NCBI GenBank assembly: GCA_030803735.1
Contig: JAURUC010000001.1
Span: 4,964,441-5,028,440, forward strand
Length of the DNA stretch: 64,000 nucleotides
Reading direction: 5' to 3'
From: Actinopolyspora lacussalsi
Lineage (GTDB): Bacteria > Actinomycetota > Actinomycetes > Mycobacteriales > Pseudonocardiaceae
The notes beneath the pieces were generated by a model. The model worked only from the letters and a program-made list of their open reading frames with translations. It did no database searches and had not been told where the DNA came from. Positions 26,677 to 35,534 of the stretch are shown here, in pieces (positions within the stretch are counted from its first letter, which is position 1; every line of letters starts with the position of its first letter). A program made the translations under genes and the position numbers.

Positions 26677-27137
26677 GCGACCAGCGTGATTCCCACGGCG
26701 AGGACTCCGGGCGGCGTCGGTCGGGACTTCCCGAGGCGCCGCCCGAGGTGCGCGATCCCTGGAAGGGACTGCGCGGCATCATGGCGGGCACGCTGGTGCT
26801 GGAGTTCATCGTGTTCGGCCTGGCGCTGCCGGTGGTCTGGCAGCTCGGTTCGGGAGTGAGCAGCGCCGGGTTCGTCGTGGTCGCGGTGCTGACCGTGCTG
26901 CTGCTGCTGGCGAGCGGGGTGCAGGGCCGTCGGTGGGGGCTCGGCGTGGCGCTGGCGCTGCAGCTGTGCCTGATCGGTTGCTACTTCGTGCACCCGGCGG
27001 TGGGGATCATGGGAGTGGTCTTCGCGCTCATCTGGGGCTACATCCTGTACGTGCGGCACGACGTGGCCAAGCGGATGCGGGAGGGGCGGTTGGCCGACCA
27101 GCTCGGCCACCCGCCCGGCTACCCACCGCCGGAGTGA
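26673..27137 (+). CDS. DUF4233 four-helix membrane protein
   Basis: A 154-residue membrane protein with four hydrophobic segments (near residues 35-55, 62-82, 88-107 and 112-130) after a polar N-terminus. It is the counterpart of M. tuberculosis Rv2446c, always found after folC in actinobacteria. Its function is unknown. The start codon overlaps the folC stop by 4 bases, so it is translationally coupled. Confidence 0.92.
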   Translation: MSDQRDSHGEDSGRRRSGLPEAPPEVRDPWKGLRGIMAGTLVLEFIVFGLALPVVWQLGSGVSSAGFVVVAVLTVLLLLASGVQGRRWGLGVALALQLCLIGCYFVHPAVGIMGVVFALIWGYILYVRHDVAKRMREGRLADQLGHPPGYPPPE

Positions 27138-27241
27138 GGCCGCTCGCCGTCGTGCCGCCCAGAGATTCGTCCGACGGCCTTCCTCGGATCTCGCTCGTTC
27201 TAGCGATGCGCACCACTGCGCATGGCGGCCATGCTCGGTGA

Positions 27242-27293
27242 CTACTCGATGTTGGGGCACCCGCAGCGAGAGCCGTGCGAGAGGTTCCGCCAC
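27242..27293 (+). repeat. Dispersed intergenic repeat, copy C
   Basis: CTACTCGATGTTGGGGC, then GCAGCGAGAGCCGTGCGAG, then AGGTTCCGCCAC: a nearly complete copy located between the convergent DUF4233 and alcohol dehydrogenase genes. Confidence 0.75.
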
Positions 27294-27330
27294 TTCATGC
27301 ACCTTGACAGGCCGAAACCAGAAACTCCGA

Positions 27331-28431
27331 TTACGCCACGTCGATCACGGCCCGCCCGCGAATCTCCCCCCGGTCCAGCGCGGCGAACGCCTCGGCCGCC
27401 TGATCCAGCGGGTAGTGCTCGCTGATCGCGTCCTGCGGCCGCAGCAGTCCACGGGCCACCAGATCCAGCAGCACCGGCATGTCCCTGCGGGGTTTGGCGC
27501 CGTAGGAGCCCTTGACCTGCAGTTTGCGTCGGGCGATGGTGCCCAGGTTCAGCTCTCCCGTGTCACCGGGCGGCGCGATGCCCACCACGACGACCTGGCC
27601 GCCCTCGACCACCGAGTCCCGCGCCACCTCGAAGGTCCGGGACGAGCCCAGTGCCTCGAAGGCGACGTCCACACCGCGTCCACCGGTGAGTTCGCGGACC
27701 GCCGTCGCCGGGTCCGTCTCGGTCGAGTTGACCGTGCTGGTGGCGCCGAGCTCCCGAGCCGCCTCCAGCTTCTCCGCCGCGACGTCCACCGCGATGATCT
27801 CGGCGGCCCCGAAGACCCGCGCCAGCTGGATCAGCGCCGATCCCACGCCTCCGGCAGCGACCACGGCCACCGTGTCGCCCACCCGCACGTCAGCGGCGTG
27901 TCGCAGCGCCCCGTAGGCGGTCATGGTCGAACAGCCGACAGCCGCCACGTCCGTCAGCTCCACACCGTCCGGCACCCGGTACACCGAGGTGGCGGGGGTG
28001 ACCGCGCGTTGGGCCAGCCCACCCATCGAGTACATCCACACCGGTTCGCCGCCACCGCGCGAGAGCCTGGTCCGCCCGTCGTAGAGCTGCCCCTTGGCGC
28101 GGTTGTAGGCGAAGAACTCCAGGCAGATCTCCTCGTTGCCCGCCGCGCACTGCGCGCACCTGCCGCACGGCATGATGAAGCTGGTGACCACGCGGTCACC
28201 GACCTCCAGACCGCTGACCGAACTTCCCAGCTCGCTGATCACCCCGGCGACCTCGTGGCCGAGCACCGCGGGGGTGGGAAACGGCAACTCGCCCTTCAGC
28301 ACATGCAGGTCCGAGTGGCACGCACCGCAGGAAGTCACGTCGATGGCAACCTCACCCTCGGCGGGACGCTCTGCTTCGATCTCCTCGATCCGCAGCGGTT
28401 CGTTCGCTGCGGTGTGTACGGCGGCGCGCAT
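27331..28431 (-). CDS. Zinc-dependent alcohol dehydrogenase (MDR superfamily)
   Basis: A 366-residue medium-chain dehydrogenase that oxidises alcohols or reduces aldehydes with NAD(P). Catalytic zinc ligands are in SCGACHSD (Cys near 35) and GHEVAGVI. The structural zinc lobe is present as CGRCAQCAAGNEEIC (four Cys). The Rossmann motif is AAGGVGSALIQLA with an acidic residue at the end of beta-2 (IAVDVAAEK), which favours NAD. ATG 28431 has GAGGAG upstream; the longer frame into the ndk promoter region is rejected. The substrate is unknown. It resembles the Rxyl/AdhD-type actinobacterial enzymes. Confidence 0.93.
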   Translation of the reverse strand: MRAAVHTAANEPLRIEEIEAERPAEGEVAIDVTSCGACHSDLHVLKGELPFPTPAVLGHEVAGVISELGSSVSGLEVGDRVVTSFIMPCGRCAQCAAGNEEICLEFFAYNRAKGQLYDGRTRLSRGGGEPVWMYSMGGLAQRAVTPATSVYRVPDGVELTDVAAVGCSTMTAYGALRHAADVRVGDTVAVVAAGGVGSALIQLARVFGAAEIIAVDVAAEKLEAARELGATSTVNSTETDPATAVRELTGGRGVDVAFEALGSSRTFEVARDSVVEGGQVVVVGIAPPGDTGELNLGTIARRKLQVKGSYGAKPRRDMPVLLDLVARGLLRPQDAISEHYPLDQAAEAFAALDRGEIRGRAVIDVA

Positions 28432-28570
28432 GCGGGGCTCCTCATCACTCGGCGACAGACCAGCCGGTCGGTATGCTTGACCAGAAGCTATCGTGCGAAC
28501 GAATCGCGGACCAGACTTGACAGTGGGGGAGCTACCCACCCCATCGGTAGCGCACCGGTTGCGAATACCC

Positions 28571-28599
28571 TTGACAACGTAAGCATCGACCGTTGTCGA
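28571..28599. promoter_or_regulatory. Dyad upstream of ndk
   Basis: TTGACAACG (28571-28579) and CGTTGTCGA (28591-28599) are near-perfect inverted arms (8 of 9) around 11 bases. The left arm includes TTGACA, which could be a -35 element, but no good -10 follows. It could be an operator or a 5' UTR hairpin. Confidence 0.35.
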
Positions 28600-28640
28600 C
28601 CGGGCCCGCGACGGCCCCAGCAAACCAAGGAGAACACCCG

Positions 28641-29057
28641 TTGAGCGAGCGCACTCTCGTCCTCGTCAAACCCGATGGCGTCGAGCGAGGCCTGGTCGGT
28701 GAGGTGATCAGCCGAATCGAGCGCAAGGGGCTCAAGCTGGTCGCGCTCGAAATGCGCCAGGTCGACCAACAACTCGCCGAGCAGCACTACGCCGAGCACG
28801 ACGGCAAGCCCTTCTTCGGTTCGCTGCTGGAGTTCATCATGTCGGGGCCCGTGGTGGCCGCCGTTGTGGAGGGCCCCAAGGCCGTCGCCGCTTTCCGGCA
28901 GCTCGCCGGCGGCACCGACCCGGTGGAAAAGGCCGAGGCGGGCAGTCTGCGCGGCGACTACGGGCTGGAAGTGCAGTACAACCTGGTGCACGGTTCCGAC
29001 TCCGCAGAGTCGGCTGAGCGCGAGCTCAAGCTGTGGTTCCCGGACCTGTCGGCATGA
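28641..29057 (+). CDS. ndk: Nucleoside diphosphate kinase
   Basis: Transfers the terminal phosphate between nucleoside di- and triphosphates through a phosphohistidine. The 138-residue protein begins with the family block [16 protein letters not shown]; the active-site His is in NLVHGSDS. It starts at TTG 28641, with AAGGAG about 9 bases upstream, so the frame opening at 28593 is rejected. It is followed by a GNAT gene with an ATGA overlap. The same gene precedes rne in M. tuberculosis (Rv2445c-Rv2444c). Confidence 0.97.
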   Translation: MSERTLVLVKPDGVERGLVGEVISRIERKGLKLVALEMRQVDQQLAEQHYAEHDGKPFFGSLLEFIMSGPVVAAVVEGPKAVAAFRQLAGGTDPVEKAEAGSLRGDYGLEVQYNLVHGSDSAESAERELKLWFPDLSA

Positions 29058-29590
29058 CCGAAGCGGAGTTCATCAGCGGCCCCCATCGGGTGGACCAGCC
29101 GCATCCCGAGCTGGCGCAGGCACTGGCCGATCTGCTGGGGCGGGTCACCGTGGCAGGCGGTGCCACCGGTTTCACCGCGGATGCCGAGCTGGAGACGCTG
29201 ACCACGACCGCGCAGGAGATCGTCGACGACGCTTCCACCAGGCCGAAACGACGCCACGTGCTCACGGCGGGCAAGCAGCACACCCTCGCCGGTGCGGTGG
29301 TGCTGCGGCCGGGAGAACTCCCGGTGGAGCGGCACCGGGCCGAGCTGGAGTGGTTGCTGGTCGATCCGCAGGTGGTCGAGCGTGGCATCGGTGCACAGCT
29401 GCTGGACGCCGCCGAGTCGCACGCCCGTGCGCTGGGGACAACCCGGTTGCAGCTGCGGATGCGTTCGGCCCCCGACTCCGAGGGCTTCTACACCGAGCGG
29501 GGTTGGACCGAGCGTGGTCGCTGGCCCGGCTCGTTGCTCGTGGGGGAAGGTGAACCGAGGGACGAGGTCTGGTTGACTCGCGACCTCTGA
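29054..29590 (+). CDS. GNAT-family N-acetyltransferase
   Basis: A 178-residue acetyl-CoA-dependent acyltransferase of unknown substrate. The GNAT core is visible as [21 protein letters not shown] (motif A, R/Q-x-x-G-x-G/A region VERGIGAQ), then [16 protein letters not shown] and [12 protein letters not shown] (motif B). ATG 29054 overlaps the ndk stop, so it is co-translated with ndk. The N-terminal half is less typical. Confidence 0.85.
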   Translation: MTEAEFISGPHRVDQPHPELAQALADLLGRVTVAGGATGFTADAELETLTTTAQEIVDDASTRPKRRHVLTAGKQHTLAGAVVLRPGELPVERHRAELEWLLVDPQVVERGIGAQLLDAAESHARALGTTRLQLRMRSAPDSEGFYTERGWTERGRWPGSLLVGEGEPRDEVWLTRDL

Positions 29591-30588
29591 TCGGACGTTC
29601 CGAGCGACCTGGTCCGTCCCATCGTGCGGGACGGCCCCTCGGGTGTGGCGGAGTGGTCGGTTTCGGATCCGCCGGGGCAGCCGGGCCTCGCGGTTCGAAC
29701 GCCTCCGAAGCCGTCCGAAACGCTGCCTTCGAAGCGGCCGTGTGCCCCCGGCCTAGGCTGTAGGGTGCGGGGTGCCTCCCGAGCGGTTTCGGCGGGGCGG
29801 ACCTTCGATCGGACTACGGAGGAAACGCTGAGTCACTACCAGGCCGCGGCCGTGGCGCCGCGGAGAGCTCTTGACCGGAGCTTCGGACGTGATCAGTCAC
29901 GGTTCGTCTCGCATCGTGATCCGGCGCGTACTTTCGAGCACGCGTTACCCGGCTCCGTGAGCCGGTCGGCACCCCGCCGGTCCGCTCACGGGTACCGGTT
30001 TCCCGGCCGTCGCAGCGGGTAGCCGAGCGGCGGTGGAAGTATGTCGTCACGAGTGGCGACGTGTTGTGAAACCCGTGGCACGGTGGTGGTCTGCCGATCC
30101 ACGGCTTTTCCGGGCGAGGTGTTCGGCTGAACGCGGTGCGTGACCGTTTTTCGGTTGACGCCCCACAGACGGACGATTGCCCGGATCGCGCGAGACAATA
30201 TGGGATAATCGTAATGGTCGTACGGCATGCTACTCCGGTCGTGCGACCCGACGACGTACTCGACGCCCTTCGCGTCGTCGCCGACTTGCCCGTGCCGGGG
30301 GTTGCGCGAGCCACACGGTTGGCGCAGGGTCGGCCCGACGGAGGAGGCGCGATCGCCGAACCGCTGTCCGAGGACAGGGCGGCGGCCGGATCTCGACAGG
30401 TGGATCTCACCCTAGGGTGACGGATTCGGCGGGGGCGCCGTCGACCCACCGTGCGGTTCCTGGGTTCGGACCAGGGAAGCAGGGGGAGCGAACAGAATTA
30501 CCGCCACCAGTGGCGGAGGGCAGCGAACGTATGCAGACCCTCGTGCGGCCGCGTCCGCGTCGGACGCGCCCGGGGGCGAAGGAGCTGA
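29591..30588. other. About 1 kb non-coding region upstream of rne
   Basis: No convincing gene is present on either strand; the open frames here are compositionally like shadows and have no ribosome binding sites. A hairpin CCGTCCC/GGGACGG at 29614-29634 just after the GNAT gene may terminate that operon. An AT-richer patch near 30195-30210 (TGGGATAAT) could be an extended -10 for rne, which would give a 5' leader of roughly 380 bases. Long leaders are known for RNase E genes in other bacteria. Confidence 0.5.
29614..29634 (+). terminator. Putative terminator of ndk-GNAT operon
   Basis: CCGTCCC, 7-base loop, GGGACGG, located 23 bases after the GNAT stop. A 7-bp GC stem, moderate confidence. 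Confidence 0.45.
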
Positions 30589-33500
30589 ATGTTGAACAGG
30601 GAGACGTCCGCTGGTAACTCCAGCGGATCTTCGGCTACATCGGAGCAGCAGGAGCGGGCACAGGGCGAATCCGCTCACCGGACTTTCGAGATGCCCGCCA
30701 AGCTGCGGGTACACGCGCTGGCCAAGATGCTGGGGGCCACCAGCCGCGAGGTCATAGCCACACTCGGTGAACTCGGTGAGTCCGTGCGCAGTGCGCAGTC
30801 CAATATCACCCGGGATGTCGCGCTCAACGTGGTGCGCTCGTTGCGTCCGGACCGGATCCAGTCCGAGTCGGAGGGGAGATCCGAACAGCGGGCCACCGAC
30901 GAGCGGGTCACGACGTCGGACGCCGGGGGCGGCCATTCGGCGGGTGGTTCCGGTTCCCGGCAGTCGAGTGCGTCCGAGGCGCGGTCCGCCACGGGCACGT
31001 CGACGACGGACCAGGGGTCGGCAACCGACAGCGGTGAGGATGCGGCAGTGAAGAGCGGCACCGCCTCCGACGAGGTGCGGACGGGTAGTGACAGCGGTTC
31101 CGACGGGGTCGCCGCCACCGGCGACGATACTTCGGACAACAGTGCGTTCGCGCCGGCCTTCGCGGCCCCGCAGGCGATGTTCCTGGCTCCGTCCGAGACG
31201 GGCTCGTCGTCGCGGTCGGAATCCGCGGAATCCGCAACCGAGGCCGTGACGGAGGCAGCGGAGCCCTCCTCGGACTCCGACGGGACGCCTTCGGAGGAGG
31301 AGCAGTCCGAGAGCGTCGCCACGCGCCGTCGGCGGCGTCGGGGCAGGCGTGGTCGTGGTCGTGGGCGCGGCGGTGAGGGCGACTCCGAGGGTTCCGCCGA
31401 CTCCGAGGACTCGGGTTCCGAGTCCGGCGCGGAAGTCGAGACCACGGCCGAACCGGACAACGTCGAGAAATCCTCCCGGGGATCCAAGAAGGACAAGAAG
31501 AGCAAGAAGGACAAGAAGGACAAGTCCGCGGAGGGTGAGAACAAGTCCAGCGGTCAGCGGAGCGGGGGATCCCGTGGCTCCGGCTCGGAGGAACCGGCCG
31601 AGACGAGCGAGCGGGAAGCCGAACGTTCCGGTGCGGTGGACGAGGACACCGACTCCGGCAGTGGTGGCGCCGGCAGCAAGCGCAGACGACGCAGGCGCCG
31701 CAAGTCCTCGGGTGAGTCCGAGAACGTGGCCAGCCGGGACGACGATCCGCCGAACACCGTCGTGCACGTGCGCGAGACCGCGCCCGACAACTCCCGGCAG
31801 GACGCGGAGGACGAGGTCCGCTCCGTCAAGGGCTCCACCCGGCTGGAGGCCAAGCGCCAGCGGCGCAGGGACGGCAGGGAAGCGGGCCGCAAACGTGCTC
31901 CGGTGCTGTCCGAGTCCGAGTTCCTGGCACGCAGGGAGTCGGTCGACCGCAAGATGGTCGTGCGTGAGAACGAGGGACAGACCCAGGTCGCCGTCCTGGA
32001 GGACGACGTCCTGGTCGAGAACTTCGTGACCTCCTCCGGCAGTGGCTCACTGGTCGGTAACGTCTACCTGGGGCGCGTGCAGAACGTGCTGCCGAGCATG
32101 GAGGCCGCGTTCGTCGACATCGGCAGGGGCCGTAACGCGGTGCTCTACGCCGGTGAGGTCGACTGGGAATCCGCCGGGCTGGCAGGCAAGTCCCGCCGGA
32201 TCGAGCAGGCTCTCTCCACGGGCGACAGCGTGTTGGTGCAGGTCACCAAGGATCCGCTGGGGCACAAGGGCGCCAGGCTGACCACCCAGGTCAGCCTTCC
32301 GGGACGTTTCCTGGTGTACGTGCCGGGCGGCGGCGCCACCGGTATCAGCCGCAAACTGCCGGACAACGAGCGCAAGCGGCTCAAGGACATCCTCAAGCGG
32401 ATCGTCCCCGAGGACTCGGGCGTGATCATCCGTACCGCCTCGGAAGGAACCAGCGAGCAGGCGCTGGACCGGGACGTTCGTCGGCTGCAGGCGCAGTGGG
32501 AGGACATCCGGGACAAGGCCGAGGCCTCCGGAGCGCAGGCCCCGCAGCTGCTCTACGCCGAACCGGACCTGCTGATCAAGGTGGTTCGGGACCTGTTCAC
32601 CGAGGACTTCTCCTCGCTGGCGGTGCAGGGCGGCCAGGCGTGGGAAACGATCGAGGCCTACGTCAAGCACGTGGCACCGGATCTGATGACCCGGCTGAGC
32701 AAGCACGTCGGCACCAAGGACGTCTTCACCGAGTACCGGATCGACGAGCAGATCTCCAAGGCGCTCGACCGCAAGGTCTGGTTGCCTTCCGGGGGATACC
32801 TGGTGGTCGACCGCACCGAGGCGATGACCGTCATCGACGTCAACACCGGCAAGTTCACCGGTTCCGGCGGAAATCTCGAGGAGACGGTGACCCGCAACAA
32901 CCTGGAGGCCGCCGAGGAGATCGTGCGTCAGCTCAGGTTGCGCGACATCGGTGGCATCATCGTCATCGACTTCATCGACATGGTCCTGGAGGCCAACCGT
33001 GATCTGGTGCTGCGCAGGCTGACCGAGTGCCTCGGCCGGGACCGGACCCGGCATCAGGTCGCCGAGGTGACCTCGCTCGGTCTGGTGCAGATGACCCGCA
33101 AGCGGGTCGGTACGGGTCTGCTGGAGGCCTACAGCAGTACCTGTGAGCACTGCCGTGGTCGCGGTGTCCTCGTTTCCACGGAACCGATCGATCACAGTCA
33201 GCACGTCACGGCCACGAGCGGCTCCCGCCGGGGTAAGCAGCGCAACAAGTCGGGTCAGCAGGCCGAGAGCACCGGTGAGGTGACGGAATCCGCTCGTGCG
33301 GAGACCACGGCGGCCGAGAGCGAGACCACCCGTGCCGACGGTGACAACGGATCCGACTCCCGTTCCCGTCGACGTCAGCGACGTCAGAACGGTTCGGGCA
33401 ACGCGGATCAGGCGGTGCCTCGGACCGCCGAGGCCACCAAGGACGTCGTGGCCGAGCAGCCTGCCAAGTCGGCTGCCAAACCGGCTTCCAACGGAAGTGC

Positions 33501-33885
33501 GCGCTCGTCGGAATCCTCGGCTGCTCCGGAGACCTCGGCTGCGCCGGTGGCTCAGCGGACCGCCGCTGCCGAGCCAGCCGCCGAGCCAACCGCCGGCAAG
33601 CTCGGAGCGGACGGTGCCACTTCGGACAAGACCGCTCAGCACGAAACCGAACCGGCTCAGCGGGGCAGGCGCAAGGCCAGCAGGCCGACCGGTATCACCG
33701 GCACGGCCCCACAGCCTGTCGTGCTGGATCCCGCGGAGCGGACCGAGGGCAACGTCTCCGAACCCGCCGGCTCCACGAGTTCCACGGCGGTTTCCGCCGG
33801 TCCGGTACAACGTTCGTCCCGGCGTGCGGCCGGACGTGCGGCCGGACCTCCCGCGGAGGCGGGGACGGGCTCCGAGTCGGAGTGA
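30589..33885 (+). CDS. rne: Ribonuclease E/G
   Basis: Endoribonuclease central to RNA decay and rRNA maturation, 1098 residues. An N-terminal IF2_N-like mini-domain (PAKLRVHALAKMLGATSRE, about 35-65) is followed by a long acidic, Ser-rich disordered stretch with Arg/Lys patches (RRRRRGRRGRG). The catalytic core starts near residue 450 with the S1 region (GSLVGNVYLGRVQ). The catalytic acids lie in VIDVNTGKFTG (about 748) and VIDFIDM, and the zinc-link CEHC is near 852. A second disordered basic tail follows. The layout matches mycobacterial RNase E (Rv2444c). ATG 30589 has AAGGAG 5 bases upstream. Confidence 0.97.
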   Translation: MLNRETSAGNSSGSSATSEQQERAQGESAHRTFEMPAKLRVHALAKMLGATSREVIATLGELGESVRSAQSNITRDVALNVVRSLRPDRIQSESEGRSEQRATDERVTTSDAGGGHSAGGSGSRQSSASEARSATGTSTTDQGSATDSGEDAAVKSGTASDEVRTGSDSGSDGVAATGDDTSDNSAFAPAFAAPQAMFLAPSETGSSSRSESAESATEAVTEAAEPSSDSDGTPSEEEQSESVATRRRRRRGRRGRGRGRGGEGDSEGSADSEDSGSESGAEVETTAEPDNVEKSSRGSKKDKKSKKDKKDKSAEGENKSSGQRSGGSRGSGSEEPAETSEREAERSGAVDEDTDSGSGGAGSKRRRRRRRKSSGESENVASRDDDPPNTVVHVRETAPDNSRQDAEDEVRSVKGSTRLEAKRQRRRDGREAGRKRAPVLSESEFLARRESVDRKMVVRENEGQTQVAVLEDDVLVENFVTSSGSGSLVGNVYLGRVQNVLPSMEAAFVDIGRGRNAVLYAGEVDWESAGLAGKSRRIEQALSTGDSVLVQVTKDPLGHKGARLTTQVSLPGRFLVYVPGGGATGISRKLPDNERKRLKDILKRIVPEDSGVIIRTASEGTSEQALDRDVRRLQAQWEDIRDKAEASGAQAPQLLYAEPDLLIKVVRDLFTEDFSSLAVQGGQAWETIEAYVKHVAPDLMTRLSKHVGTKDVFTEYRIDEQISKALDRKVWLPSGGYLVVDRTEAMTVIDVNTGKFTGSGGNLEETVTRNNLEAAEEIVRQLRLRDIGGIIVIDFIDMVLEANRDLVLRRLTECLGRDRTRHQVAEVTSLGLVQMTRKRVGTGLLEAYSSTCEHCRGRGVLVSTEPIDHSQHVTATSGSRRGKQRNKSGQQAESTGEVTESARAETTAAESETTRADGDNGSDSRSRRRQRRQNGSGNADQAVPRTAEATKDVVAEQPAKSAAKPASNGSARSSESSAAPETSAAPVAQRTAAAEPAAEPTAGKLGADGATSDKTAQHETEPAQRGRRKASRPTGITGTAPQPVVLDPAERTEGNVSEPAGSTSSTAVSAGPVQRSSRRAAGRAAGPPAEAGTGSESE

Positions 33886-33929
33886 TACCGATCCTGTCGT
33901 TTCGTGACGGGTCGTAGCGGAGTGTTGTC

Positions 33930-33947
33930 GTCCCGGTTCGCCGGGAC
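33930..33947 (+). terminator. UUCG-tetraloop hairpin after rne
   Basis: GTCCCGG-TTCG-CCGGGAC: a perfect 7-bp stem with the very stable UUCG loop, 44 bases after the rne stop. Confidence 0.6.
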
Positions 33948-33952
33948 ATCCG

Positions 33953-34050
33953 GTTGGCGGATCCTCCCGCCCGCGCTCGCAGGGTGGGACCGACATCGAG
34001 TGGACAGCTGTACCACGTCGGTCCTTCCCCGGGAGAAGGCGAGGCGGGAG
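33953..34050 (-). repeat. Dispersed intergenic repeat, copy F (long inverted form)
   Basis: The left half (33953-34003), read on the minus strand, is a diverged copy of the family: CCACTCGATGTCGGTCC, then TGCGAGCGCGGG, then GGATCCGCCAAC. The right half runs the other way and carries CACGTCGGTCCTTCC. The two halves can pair (ACCGAC with GTCGGT). The same two-halved design is seen in copy D. Confidence 0.6.
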
Positions 34051-34590
34051 CCCCACCACCACGTCGCGTGCCCGTTACCGTCCGGGCGCCGACCCGAGGC
34101 CGACGATGGGCCGACTTGAGGGGCGTTCTTCGGTGGTCGGGCACGTCTGAGAACATCTGCGAGCCGGTGTTCCGACCGGTTCGCCGGTAGCCACCGGCCG
34201 TTGGACGGTGGCGCGGAAACACCCGCGGTGTTCGGACGGTGCTTTCGGGCAGGTCCGACATTTCGTTTATCGCGCGTGGAGTTCGGTCTGCCCGTTCGGC
34301 ACGTCGCGGGTGTTGGTTCTTCCCGAATCGGGAAACGGTTTCCGGGACGTGGCGGCACCGCTCCCGGTGCGTGACTTTCGCCGTCCCGGCCGATTTCGGT
34401 TTTTCGCGGCGGTTGAGATCGAGTCTTCGACTTCGCCGAACGCTTCGGTGATGACGGCCGCCGTGTTCGATTTCTTCCGCTTCGCGATCGATATCCACTC
34501 AATCGTGTGGGGCGCGGACAGCTTGATCGGTTCCGTCTGATTCTTTCGTGCGAGATTCTCGTGGCGAGATCGTTGTTTCGGGTGGCGACC

Positions 34591-34617
34591 TTGCCGACTC
34601 GTCTGGACACGTACAGT
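34591..34617 (+). promoter_or_regulatory. Candidate promoter of the DUF6230 operon
   Basis: TTGCCG (34591-34596), 15-base spacer, TACAGT (34612-34617). The spacer is short, so this is tentative. The predicted transcription start falls at the left edge of the 39-base dyad at 34626-34664, as expected for repressor control. Confidence 0.35.
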
Positions 34618-34625
34618 GGCAGAGC

Positions 34626-34664
34626 GTGACTAACTTCACGAAAAACATTCGTGTTTAGTGTCAC
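34626..34664. promoter_or_regulatory. 39-base dyad, candidate repressor operator
   Basis: Symmetric arrangement GTGAC-n6-CACGAA-n5-TTCGTG-n6-GTCAC. The inner arms are perfect 6-mers and the outer arms perfect 5-mers about a common centre. The size and nested symmetry resemble operators of TetR-type dimers or dimer pairs. It lies about 135 bases before the DUF6230 start. No regulator gene is adjacent, so the protein that binds it must be encoded elsewhere. Confidence 0.6.
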
Positions 34665-34798
34665 GGTATGGTGTTCGCTGTGATTTCCGTCTATGGTTAC
34701 TCCTCGGTAAGAGTAATGCAGGTCACTCACTGTGTTCTGTGTCGCAACGCTCCGGTGGGGACTGTCCGATCAAGTACCGCACACACCGAGGTGAATAC

Positions 34799-35431
34799 AT
34801 GGCGGCGAATCGCGAGATCGAAACCGATGACGGCAACGCGTCCAACGGGCGCACCCGGTGGCGCGTCTTCGCGCTGGTGTTGCTCGGAAGTTTTTCCGCG
34901 ATCGCGTTGATGCTGACCGGTCTTTCCAAGGGGGCGATGGCCGCCAACTTCGCCGTGTCGGGAGTCACCTACAAAGCATCGGCCGACAAATTGGTGGCCG
35001 AGGGAGTGGCCCAATTCGGCGCCTATGACAAGGGATCCGGCGAGAAGAACCACCCCGTGTTGGTCAACGCGTTCAAGCACGCCGAGCTGAGTGATTTCTG
35101 CCAGTCCTTCGTGGTGGAAGACCTACCCGGGATCGGTGATGCCACCGTCCGCATCGAGGCGCCCGGCGGTATGGAGGCGCAGCGCCTCGTGCTCGGAGTG
35201 GAGCAGGTCAACGGTGACCTCACCCTCAACGACGTGCAGATCGGTAGGGACGCTTCCCAGCTGGACCTCGGCCCCGAGGGCGTGGGCGGTTCTCCTGGAG
35301 CGTTCGGTATCCAGGCCACCGGTGCGCAGATCGACGGTCTGCGGCAGCAGGCGTGGTCGACCACCGCCTCCACGCTCAATCTCCGGGACGTCGAGATCAC
35401 GACCAAACCCGGTCATCACCCCTGCTTCTGA
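34799..35431 (+). CDS. DUF6230 family exported/membrane-anchored protein
   Basis: A 210-residue protein. A polar N-terminus is followed by one hydrophobic segment (VFALVLLGSFSAIALMLTGL, about 23-42) that acts as an anchor or uncleaved signal. A secreted beta-rich domain with repeated LTLNDVQI/LNLRDVEI-like strands makes up the rest. Two cysteines (DFCQSF near 100 and the C-terminal PCF) may form a disulfide. ATG 34799 has GAGGTG upstream. It is the first gene of a three-gene operon with DUF6114, a pairing seen widely in actinomycetes. The biochemical function is unknown. Confidence 0.85.
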   Translation: MAANREIETDDGNASNGRTRWRVFALVLLGSFSAIALMLTGLSKGAMAANFAVSGVTYKASADKLVAEGVAQFGAYDKGSGEKNHPVLVNAFKHAELSDFCQSFVVEDLPGIGDATVRIEAPGGMEAQRLVLGVEQVNGDLTLNDVQIGRDASQLDLGPEGVGGSPGAFGIQATGAQIDGLRQQAWSTTASTLNLRDVEITTKPGHHPCF

Positions 35432-35534
35432 TCACGCGGTGGACCGCTTCTGATTACGCGGCGGGCGGCCTCGCGTCCGCTCGGGAAGAAGGAACGGGCC
35501 CACGGCTCGGTCGCACCGGGAGGGAGGACCAACG

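Larger units (their letters stand above)
33886..34798. other. 0.9 kb non-coding region between rne and the DUF6230 operon
   Basis: I find no gene with a ribosome binding site and protein-like composition. Contents are a UUCG-capped hairpin after rne (33930-33947), a large hairpin-forming copy of the dispersed repeat (33953-34050), and a promoter and dyad in front of the DUF6230 gene (34591-34664). The stretch 34100-34590 holds nothing I can identify and may be gene remnants. Confidence 0.55.

Noticed and set aside
29814..30449. Leftward 211-residue frame in the rne upstream gap
   Set aside because: It has Arg/Pro/Thr-rich composition, no ribosome binding site, no recognisable domain and no conserved neighbour.
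33657..34730. Leftward 357-residue frame over the rne end and following gap
   Set aside because: Half of it is antisense to rne. The rest is Arg/Ser/Pro-rich with no motif or ribosome binding site.
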